Assembly: GCA_964036295.1 (NCBI GenBank)
Contig: OZ038463.1
Coordinates: 18,587,069 to 18,651,068, forward strand
From: Plumapathes pennacea
Taxonomy: Eukaryota > Cnidaria > Anthozoa > Antipatharia > Myriopathidae
Direction: 5' to 3'
DNA: 64,000 nucleotides
The translations under genes and the position numbers were made by a program. Within the stretch, counting starts at the first letter, position 1, and every line of letters begins with the position of its first letter. The notes below the pieces were generated by a model. That model was not told where the DNA came from and made no database searches. It saw nothing but the letters and a program-made list of their open reading frames with translations. Shown here piece by piece: positions 12,582-23,500 of the stretch.

Positions 12582-14076
12582 TCACTGCTTCTTGCTGATA
12601 CTGACGGTAATACTTGTTCCTGGAGGGGTGTAAGTGCTATGAGCAACGACAACTTGGTTTTTTTCTGGAGAGGACCACGTCACGAGTGAAGTGGGAGCGT
12701 CAAGTCGCACTTCATATCCACCGGGGTAGTGCATATCCTCGTTCAAATAAATCATCGTCTGGTTAGATATGCAGCTTTGGGAGATTTCATACACCAAGGC
12801 GAACTCTTTACTAGAGGGGTCATAGCTGAACTTGATCGTGTGCCCTGCGACCGCCTGGGGGTATGTGCGACTTGTATTCTGGACGTACGTTGCATCCAGA
12901 CCTTGCTCGTTCCAGAGATAGCAACATTTGTCTTGCTTACTCAGGCATTTTTTTGGATGGTAGGGTTTTTTTTTTGTAATCCCAACCGATCCAAGAGACG
13001 AGATGTTGGTCGGCAGCTGCCATTGTTTTCTCCATGTATTCTATTTCGTCTCCAGTCGTGAGGAACTCTGTGAGCATTCCACCGCACTTCAGGCGCTCCA
13101 GATCTAATCGTCTCGCTTCGATTAAGTTTATACCTTGTGATAAGGATGGCAGTTTGTAGTAATGATAACTCAATACACTTCTGTTCCTGTATGATTCGCC
13201 GCCTGGTACTGACTCGAACCCCACGCCAAAATCATCCCAAGTAACGGGTTCAAAGAATATGCAATGCTTTGAATCCTTCTCTCTGATAGCCTTGCTAACT
13301 ATCTCGTACGCAGGGCTTAAGTTCATCCTATCAGCCACTTTTGGCACCATCAGAAGTGGATCTGCATAAATATCTCCCGCCCAAGGTTCGTTGATCAGTT
13401 CATACCCGATCACACTGTCGGCGTCCTTAAAGGCTTCGGCAGCTTTTGCCCAGAATGCAGCCCAGCTGTCTAAGAGACCATCCGTATTGTTGTAAAGATT
13501 CTGAAAAGCGACGCTAGCGGCTTCGGAAAAGTAATACGTGCTCCAGCTAAATTTAGCGCAGTCCTCGTCACTCGGAAGCCCGGTCTTGGGGTCTAGCTTA
13601 AACGGCTCGTGCAAAGGTTCGGGAAAGTTTTTCGCGTTTCCTGGATTTGCGGCCCAAGACGGGAATCCCTCCACGCAAAACTTGCGCGACATCACGTCCT
13701 GGTGCATGTCCAGTAGAACGTAAATGCCATATTCTGCCGAGATGTTGACAATCTTCTGTATGACTTGCAAGTAGGTGTTGTTGTAGTTTCCTCTTGTCGG
13801 TTCTAAGCCTGGCCACATGAACCCAAGCCGTAGGACGTTAAGCCCGAGTGACTTCAACAGTTTCATGTCTTCGATAGAAAACGTGCCCACGTCAAAGCCC
13901 TCTGTCTTCGGGTGCCAAGGGAATTCCTTCACCACCACATTCGTTCCATGGAAAAACATCTCGCGACCCATTACGTCCACAAACCTCTGGTTTTCAGGAT
14001 TTACGGAGATTGGCAACAATGTTCCATTAGATCTCGTGGCAAGCGAGAAGCACAGGAGGACTGCTAGAAACAACAT
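12582..14076 (-). CDS. Endoglycoceramidase-like glycosyl hydrolase (GH5), single exon, frameshifted
   Basis: Endoglycoceramidases release the oligosaccharide from glycosphingolipids by cutting the glucose-ceramide bond, usually as secreted or lysosomal enzymes. The start at 14076 gives a hydrophobic signal peptide (residues 1-18). GH5 hallmarks follow: HGTNVV near 43, GLNVLRLGFMWPG near 78-90, LLDMHQDVMS at 121-130, the acid/base Glu in ELINEPWAGD (E230), HYY near 305 and the nucleophile Glu in GMLTEF (E337). The frame runs open to 12937 (379 codons). It then terminates just after a run of ten A on the coding strand (12966-12975). One base fewer there restores a frame that continues through YLWNEQGLDATYVQNTSRTY to the stop at 12582, about 505 residues and close to the family's usual size. 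The gene has no introns, unlike every neighbour, so a retrocopy or acquired origin is possible. The break may be a homopolymer sequencing error or a real inactivating mutation. Confidence 0.9.
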
Positions 14077-16072
14077 GGCTACGACAGGATGGTGAAACGA
14101 CCGGCGTCACGCCAAAATCACAAGATCAGCATGGTAAAACATTAACTCGGTCACACCACAGGCACCCAACTCGGTTGGATAAGAGAATTCTTTTAAAACA
14201 TAATTCTACTTCACTCAACTTGCTCTTTGACGTGTGCTTTTATTCCTTGTGTCAGTTCCGGGTGGATTTGAGCGATTTTTCATCTGACAACCCCAACTGA
14301 TGCCTCTGGTCACAACCTTCGCAGGATGAGAGACGGAATAGGTTGCGTTTACTCGCTTCACATTTTGGTGGGACTTTCTGCTAAGATGTAAAATCCCATC
14401 TCTATTCAGGCCGACGACTACATTTCTTTCCTTCTCATCCTTGTTCCCCTACTTCGTCGCCCTCATTTGTTTCCTTCTTGTCTTTTTTTTTTCTTTATTT
14501 CTTCCTCTTCCTTCTCTCTCGTTCTTTTTCTTGTCTCTTTGATCCTCACACAGTTTATTCTACTTTCTTTTCTGTCGCAGTCCCTCTATTCGCGTTTTCT
14601 AAGATTTTTGGCCGGAATTTCACACCGGTCCAACCCCACTGCCGGCGGACATTTCACTAGAGGCCGCAAAACAACCCCGACCCCTACCCTGACCATTTGC
14701 AGGCTGCATGGCCGCCAATCCATGTGATTTGAAATCAGCTCAGTGAAGGTTGAGCGGGACTGTACACAAAGCTGTTAGAACCACAAAAAAGTCGAGAAAT
14801 GAATCTCCACATAGTAAACCGGTTCAGAGAAAATGAACAAATTGCAACACAGGATTCCACTTGATTTTTAATAACAATTTCCAATTCAGTCACGTGTGAA
14901 AGACAGAGAAGTGATTATACTGAGACTATACTACTATTACCTTCGCTGAACTTTGGCACAAGTACGGACATATTTTGTGTATACCGGCTTCCTATAAACC
15001 AGCGTTTTCATTACTGCTCCACAAGCAGGCCTTTTTACAATTGGTATAAAACGTTAACTTATGCCAGGTTGTTTGTTTACATGTTCAGTCAGTGCACGGC
15101 TCAGTGGCCTCACGACAAAACTACTTCGGTCCTTATCTGTTTAATGTGAACGGAGGCCTCTTCTGAGATAATTAAGCGGAACAGCAAAACCAACATACCT
15201 GTGAAGTATCCCGGCGGCGGCTTTTATGGCGTGACATCAAGTTGATCGTTGCTACATGTGCTTAGCTAGCTGAAAGACCAAATCGCGGGAGCAATCCAAG
15301 TAAAGCTTCATTTAGCCTTACCTCTTCTTGGCTTTCGGAACAAAGAATTGGAAACTCCTTTCCTCCAATCTTTCACAATCCCGCGCTTACATTGATTCCC
15401 AGCATGCACTACAGCTCCAGGGATCACATGACAGAATTGGTGCTTTCACTTCCGGGCGGGCCGGTTTTTCCGTACCTTGTTCACATGGAAAAGTATTTGA
15501 TAAATCGCTGGTTTTGGTTGCCGAAATGAAAAATCAATTAATCGAAGGCATGGCAAAATACGTACACTGATTAAACACAACTAGTAATAGATTGTCTTGA
15601 CTTTCGGCGCAAAAAAGTTGAGCTGGTCCGCAAACATGGCAATCAAACTGTGGCCCTAAAGTCTTTTTTCGGGTTTTTCCAGCTATGCCGATGATCTGGA
15701 ATACAGCAAAAACAAACGAATGCACAATGTAGAGTATTACAGTACAAGGAATTAAAAGCACCAAATAAAAAAAGAAAATAGCCTGCAAATAATAATAGTT
15801 GGGTTGTACTCCCAGGCTACAATTAGTTACCCGGGTTATGTCTTCCGTTTCCTGCATGACGTTAACTTCGCGATTCCTCGTTATTCTCAGGAGGGTGAAA
15901 GGACGATCACTCAAGACAAGCAACTGGCTCTGTTACAAATCGACCCATCAAATAGCGGGAGGCTTTTCCGAACTGGGACAGGGAGGGTTAGGTGTTGTAA
16001 TACCGAATCTGATAGCACTGCGCCCTGAGAACCAAGCAGATAAACACAATGCACGACTACGTTTTTAGCTTG
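14077..16072. other. No supported gene between the endoglycoceramidase and CLPTM1L
   Basis: This is the 5' flank of the endoglycoceramidase (minus) and the 3' flank of CLPTM1L (minus). A pyrimidine-rich stretch lies at 14400-14560. A hydrophobic minus-strand open frame at 15534-15923 sits just past the CLPTM1L stop and may be its 3' untranslated sequence or a chance frame. Confidence 0.45.
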
Positions 16073-16078
16073 TTTATT
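16073..16078 (-). terminator. Candidate polyadenylation signal of CLPTM1L
   Basis: AATAAA on the minus strand, 26 nt beyond the stop codon at 16104-16106. It would give a very short 3' UTR, so a more distal site may also be used. Confidence 0.35.
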
Positions 16079-16103
16079 CTCCGCCTGGTTAAAATCTAGC
16101 ATG

Positions 16104-19100
16104 TCACTCCTTGTGTGGTTTTTCTTCTTTGGCTTGCTGCTCTTCATAGGAAACTCCGTACTCGTTCACTCTCTTCATGTCAACCGGATACAACCTATGG
16201 GAAGGAAATGAATCAAATCCAGTTGCATTCCTTCTCCCCTGACCTAGATGTCTTTATGAAGCCTTGATGTTTTGTATGTCACGGTTTTTTTTCAGCACTG
16301 CCGAAGGTGGAGCGGGGCGGGGGGGGGGGGGGGGGGGGGGTATTTCTCATAGTTCTGGGTGTGAATGTGCCGCCTGGTTCTGGAAACCCTTGCCCGATTT
16401 CAGAGATTTCAAACCAAGACCAAAAAATACGATTTCTCGACACTCTTTCAGACCTATATCCCCAAATTTTGGGAAACAAAATATATACCACACTATATAT
16501 CAGACTAAAACGATACCCCCTTGTAAGCAGCACATATAGGAGTATATTCTATATCCCATGCTCCCATCCCCGAACCAAGTATTCCCTGGCCAGTACTGTA
16601 AGTTGTTTTACTTTAGTATCCTCGGCACTAGGTGGGCCTGGTGGCTGCGCTATGCCACGGCGTGATGTGACGTGGCGTTATGTACTGTGCTGTGTTCGTT
16701 TCTGTTCTATGTTATGCTCTTGATCAAGTTTGTGTGCTTTCTGGTCCCTACACTGTTTCAGTCTAATCACTCACCATCGCTGATAAAGGTAGATCACAAA
16801 CACCAAATCGTCCCTGAAACAGGCCAATCTGTGCGCTGTTGGCATGTGGATAATAAACGCGAACACATCATCGATGAAGGTGTTGAACGCCTAAAGGAAT
16901 GCAAGAGAATAGGACATCAAACTGGTCATCAGCATTACCTAAAACTTCCTGGCCGAACTGTCCAATTCTCCGCAACATCATCCTTGCCTCCCAACTGCAC
17001 AAATTCTTCTTGGGCAACTACAGCATGTCCACTCGATCATTTACATAATCTTACAGTGTAATCTTTCCTCGGTTATAATATAATAATAAACTTAATAATA
17101 ATACTATCTTTCAGCCAGGGGGCTCACGTCACAATATGTGATTTTCAGTGCGGCCTCACCTTATACATAAAAGCCCGCCAAGGAAGGTGCGCCACAGACT
17201 TCATCTGAAAATCAATCAATCAATTAACTACTATGTCAATTGTTCCACGTTCTCTGGAAATAAACCTCAGAGACCAGGATAATCCGCAATAGATCATACA
17301 TAAAGTTATATCTTAATCGATCGATCAGGCAGTCGGCAAGGCGGTCATTACACGAGACTGGCACAAACTCGGTACGGAGTCATTACACGAGACTGGTATG
17401 GAGGTAATGAGTGATTACAATAGGTCAGTCTGAAAGTTCACATCGGCACGACTTCAGATCGGTCTCCATACAAATCCTTGGTTCCGTTTACATGAGACGG
17501 TTCGAAAAATCACCTCAGACCGGTTTGACTCCTTCCGGGAGCTGAAACAGTCAAGAAAAATGAGTCAGACAGCTTGGACAGTTTTACTCATTTAATCGCT
17601 GCCGGAATGAGTCATGTTGATTTTCCAAACCCGTCTCATGCAAATAGAATCAAGAATTTGTACGGAGACTGAACTGAAATCGTACGGGCTTGAGTTCGCA
17701 CCGGTCTCGTGCAATCACCCCCAAAGTAATCAATCCATACGTTGACAATAGGAATTGTCAACTATAAGAAAAACGTTCCCTCATAAAATGGGGGGCGTAC
17801 ACTCAATAGACTGCTACGCCACTGCATCACAGATGGAAGGACGTCTTCCGTGAAACCATACGAAATTTCTACCAAGTCGACATTCCATTTGCACCTCTAT
17901 CTTTTGCCTGCCGACATAATTATTACACTTTTTAATCCTGAATATCATAGACTTTTATAATTACCTTACATAAGAGTTTAGTGTATTCTATATATGCACC
18001 GAAATTTCTGTATAGTTTCCAAATTCCATGAGTACTTTGCAAGAAACAAGAGGTTTACCTTATAATTGACGAACAATTGTGGAAGCATGAAGAGAAATCC
18101 AAATGCGTAAACACCTGTTCAAAATTAATAAATAGACAAACGATCAACTTGGGTAACCATGATGCCGCTGCATAATCTGAGCTAAGTAGCATCATATATG
18201 AAGGCATAAACCAGACAAGCGTTATCAAGAAAGGCCAATGTCAGATGTCTGGATGACAAAGAAGTACGTTCTTATGTACGCGTTTCAACCGCCACAAGGC
18301 TACACGTCCTCGGAGACCGAGGGGGGAGCTCGTGAGGCGAGAGGCAAAAAGCCGCCCACGATCTGCCCCTGGGTCTCCAAGGAATAAGGCCACACAGTAA
18401 ATCTGGTTAAATACAACTCAATGCTCACCATTGACCAGGCAACGAATTATCCAGGAATACCAGCTGCAAAAATAAACCGAAAGGATGTGAGTTACAGGGC
18501 AAACCAGTTAAACTCTTAATGTTGTTACTGGGTGTAGAATCCCCTCCATATAGGCCACAGAAGAAACACAAAGGCCATAAAATGTGGGCTATACGTACCT
18601 CTTGTGTGTGTGATAGAGAAGAGTATAGACGGCACCACATGCTAACAGCGGGTACAGGATGTAGGACAGATAGCGCACTGCCTGAAAAAAAAAAAATCAA
18701 AAAATCAAAAAATCAAAACGACAAGACAGTAAGTTAGATTTGTAGTATTTTACAGCAGGTGCAACTGTATCTAAAAAGGTTATTTAAACGGTTCTATACA
18801 TCAAAAACCAAGCAAAGCTACCGGAACAAATGAAAAACGGACTTCTAAAAAACCTTTTCGTTTCATTTCTCATCTCCTTCCTCGTTTATCTAGTTTGACA
18901 CCCTTATCATTACCTCCTCCTTTACTCTTCCCCTTTTACAGCGCCAAATAGTTTTATTTAGTTTCCTCCCATCTCTTTTCCTTCCGTTCGCCGTTTTCCT
19001 CTTTTTCACATCCATTCGATTCTTGCATCACTCCCTCACTCCCTTCCTTCCTACTTACAGTGTACGTCCTCACTTTCTGCTTCATCTGTTTTAGTTATTT

Positions 19101-20533
19101 CCCTCACTTTATCTCAATCATCACAACCCTCATGTAAATCTTCTTTGAACCCCAAACTCACCTCGCTGTCAAAGGTTTCTGTTTCCTTCTCTGCACTTGT
19201 CTTCTCGGCAAACTAAACAGAAAACATAACAAACTGTAGGTTGGTTGTGATCGTCCGGGTTAGAGTAGTCTCCAGAAAGACTGTTGTTGGTGACTGACGT
19301 TTCGACTACCTGAGCGGAAGTCACCTTCAGAGTCAAGCGAAACGTCAGTCACCAACAAAAGTCTTTCTGGAGACTACTCTAACCCGGACGATCACAACCA
19401 ACCTACTGTTCACATTCCTGGGTTCAAACCATTTGCCATATAACAAACTGTAATAACACTTTCGTAAAACGATTCACACCTAATTCACAAACAAGTGCAA
19501 AGGAATACTTGTTTGGGCACACATAGATATATTCGCATAGTCAAACGATGCTGTAAGTGAATGAAACGGAGGAACTTGTATACACAAGGCTGATGCAGAG
19601 TGCTGTACCTCAAAAGAAGGTCTTGATCCTTTTTCCCATTTAAACTTTAGCTTCAACACTTTTTTCACCTTCCACATCTAACAGGCCGAAAGAAGGAGAC
19701 GACAAATGTCCTACAGTGAGTTTCTTTCGTATAATGCAGTGGAGTGCAGCGGACAGTGCGAACAGTGCTGTGGAGTGCGATATGTGTGGAATGGATTGAA
19801 CAGTGCACACTTGCGTAGCAATATAGATGATCTAGAATTCTGTGCTGTAGTGACGTATAGTAGTGTAGCGCAGTGTCTTGCAGTAGGGCAGTGTAGATAA
19901 TCCAGTGCAACAGTGTAGTGTAATGCAGTTTCGTGCAGTAGGGGGGTAGTGCAGTGTAGCAGATGCAGTGTAATGTAGTGTAAGTAGTGCAGCGCAGCGC
20001 AGTCCGATGCAATGCAGTAAAATGTGAATAAGGGAAGTGTAGTGCAGTGTAGTGTAATGTAGTGTATTGTAGTGTAGTGTAATATAGTGTACTGTGATGC
20101 AGTAGAGTTCAGTAGGGTGCAGTGTAGTGTAAACAGTGCAGTAAAGTGCACTTCAGTGCGATGCAATGCCATACAATGTTATGAAGGGAAGTGTAGTGTA
20201 CTCTACTGTGGAGTAGTGCAGTGTTTCGTAGTGTAGCGTAGTGTAGTTCATTTTAGTTTAGCGTAGTTTAGTTCATTTTAGTGTAGCGTAGTGTTGAGCA
20301 GCGTATGGGTAATTTAGTCCGGTACAATGTTATGTTGCGACACAAGTGAACAATAAAGTATGGCAATACAAGGTGAAGATGTTGCATTGCGTGTTGCGGT
20401 GAGCAAAATACCTCTATGATCGCTCCTATACCAGATGGAATAGTAACTAGAAGGCTTGCTTTCTCGTCCATTAGGTACAAAAAGATGATCAGGCTACTAA
20501 TACTGCGCCATACAACTGCAAGAGGAACAAAAG

Positions 20534-20568
<35 letters not shown>

Positions 20569-23500
20569 AGATGACACATGTATTCAGGGCACAGTTGGTG
20601 AGAGTGAAAGTGACCCTCATAGTGATGAAGAAAGATAGCATGGGAAAAAAGCGGGCTTCAATGGGAATCGAAGCCATGACCTTCGCGATCTACTGGTGCA
20701 TCCCTCCCCTTCCTTTCTAGTGTATTAACTGTTCATCAGTTATACACTGCAAAAGACGCGGATCATTAAAATTAGTCGCTGTTTTCAGTACATCAAGCAT
20801 TGAATACCCACCAGCTCTCCCCGACAGACCAACCACAGTGTCCCGGTTTTTCCAGAAATGGATGTCGTTCTTGAAGGCCAGTACATCAAAAAGAAGCTGC
20901 AATGCAAACAGAAAACAGACCACGCATGCAATGAAAGTGCAGAAAGGACACCAACAGTTAGAGACTGCTGTCGGATTGTTCTTATCAAAACCTGAATCCT
21001 GGTTAGCACAAATAAAGTAAGTGCAAACGCAACAAAATGAAAGTTTGCACTTCCTTTAGAGATTCGCGGTGGTTAGCACGGTTGCCTTTCACGGTAAGGG
21101 CGCGAGTTCAACGCCACTTAAGGCATGACCACATAAATGCTGGTCCCATCTAAAGATGAAAGAACCACAAGGAAGTGTAAAAGAATCACTGAGGACGCAA
21201 CTAAATGTTTGGCATTGACCACCCTCAGTGCTAACAGGGCACGCAGTAAATGGCTCACTGCTGTTGCAGATACCCTGCCACATGAAAAATGGTGAAACTA
21301 GTAAAAACATGCTTGCGTTTGCGCACTTGCTTTGTACATGTGACCATTACCATTACAATATATAGTGGGTTTTAATCATTTTGAAACTTGGAGATGTTAG
21401 TTTGTACCACTTACATGGAGAGCAGAAATAGCAAATGTCAGTCCAAGCAAGTAGAGGTTCGTGTCTGTAAAAAGGCCCCGGACATCATCAAGATCCTTCT
21501 CTGAAAAACCTGAGGGACAATTTAAACAAAACCAAAAATAAATTAAAATAGACTAAAAAAGCACAAAAGGTTTCCACCTCAGCCTTCACAAAAGAGTAAT
21601 GGGCATTCAATAAAGACCACAGCACATAGATTAAAAATGTACACACAATTTTAATTATCTTAAAATAAATATCCCACGAAAAAAAAAAGGTCTGTGTATG
21701 CGCTCCAGTGCACGTACGTGAACGCGACAGTGTACAGTACGTGAACGTGCATACCTTTATGCAAATATCAGTACAAGTGTGTGTGTGTACTTAGTCCATG
21801 AGTCGTGTGCACATGCTTTTGGAGCATGTATAGACTACCATAAAAGCTCTCATAAGCCCCCAGGGGTCTTGTAGAGGGAGGAGGTGTATTAAACAAAATA
21901 AGCTAATGAGTTGACAACAAGAGGTACTGGATATTCTTGATCAACAAAATACTATGTGAAGTTAGATGTGGAAAAAGTAAAGTTAAAAAATGTATCACCA
22001 AATATCTAATGTGCGTCATTTGTCTTGTTTCTCTACGAATTTTGGTGCTTGAAAGTTGACATCATGAAAATGGGGGGAAAAGGCTTAATTTTCAAAAATT
22101 GACTTTATAGGGGTTATTAGAGTATTTACAGTAGTTTAAGTTCAAGTTTAAATGCATTAATGTACAAACACAAATGGTCTACTGTACCTAAACTCCGCAT
22201 TGTCTTCAAGGAATGGTAAATTGACGTCCAGACACGCAGCTTTCCTAATGACATTGGCGAGTATTCAATATCTAAAGGCATCTGTTCTGAACTTGCATTA
22301 ATTGGCTGCAGGAAACAAAAATTCACGTTTTTAATCATGAGCTTGGCATGCAGCTCCTAGAAATTCTTCAATTTTTTCTCAAAATTCTCACCTTGAGGTA
22401 TCTATAAATGACCTGAAGCTGGTCTATGTAAAGAATTGGCAGGTACTCATCACTTGGAGCAACCCTACAGACAAACAATAACCAACAATGAATGTGGAGG
22501 AATGAACCAACAACTATTAAATGAAATGTGAAAAAGAAAACTTAAAGGCTTTTCCTGTTACATGAGGTGATCACAGGTCCCCACGACAATATGCCTCGTG
22601 TGACCATGTTTTTGTGCAACAAAATAAATCAAATTCAAATCAATCCAAATTGTCATACAAATTCAAATCAATTCAAACAAATGTTGCACGCACATTACTG
22701 CACAGTGTGACATGCTTGTGCAACATATGTCGCTGCAACAGATCTGTAAATAAACCAACCATGGACTTTCCTGCGACAAGACATGCTTCCTATTTTGTTG
22801 CGGGGACATGTAGTGGGGAAATGTTGCAGCGACAGTTGCATGGTGTGACATGTATTTTATTTTATGTCACAGGGATGTGTCACAGGGACGTGTCGCCTCG
22901 TACAACAGGACCTTAACGGTAGACAACAAACATAATCAACCTCACAGCAATGAGGGTGAAAAATTTTGGCTTATATGCCTAATAGGGTGACTAGTAATAT
23001 TATGTATTACATTGCATTAAATTCAACTTTCTCAGAAAATAAGAAAAAGTTTCTCAGATACAAGCCCTCACAAACCTGATAAGTGGAAAAATTTCTCCTG
23101 GAATTGCTTGTCGTTCAAAAATAACTTTTTCCAGTAAAACATGAAATGTTAGCTTGGGTTTCCAGTGAGTCACTGGAACATCACCATTGGTTGATCTCTG
23201 CAAAAATGAATTTATGATGGAATAGGAATAGCAATCATATGTTGATTAGTAAAATTGTTTGGTTTGGAGTTGACTTGGGTAAAGATGCATAGGGAGCTGT
23301 TCGAAATGCTATTGTAGCGTGAAGGTCTTTAAAACACTTTCAAACAAAATTTCTCCCTGGAACAAGCAACACTTTGGGTCATTTTTTTATTTAAGCTATT
23401 CCTATTCCGGAATATAGACAATTGAGTGCAGCCCTAAAATATCTTTTCAGCAACACTAACACCAGTCTGTACAATATTATAAATTAATATATTCTGTCCC

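Noticed and set aside
15534-15923. 129-codon hydrophobic minus-strand frame resembling a membrane protein
   Set aside because: CLPTM1L is complete without it and ends at 16104. No splice acceptor or family match supports a separate gene, so it is probably 3' flanking sequence.
19711-20172. 153-codon Thr/Leu/His-rich minus-strand frame
   Set aside because: It is a translation of the degenerate pentanucleotide repeat within a CLPTM1L intron.
21062-21120. Functional tRNA gene
   Set aside because: A- and B-box-like words are present but no paired acceptor, D or anticodon stems could be drawn. A SINE head is a better reading.
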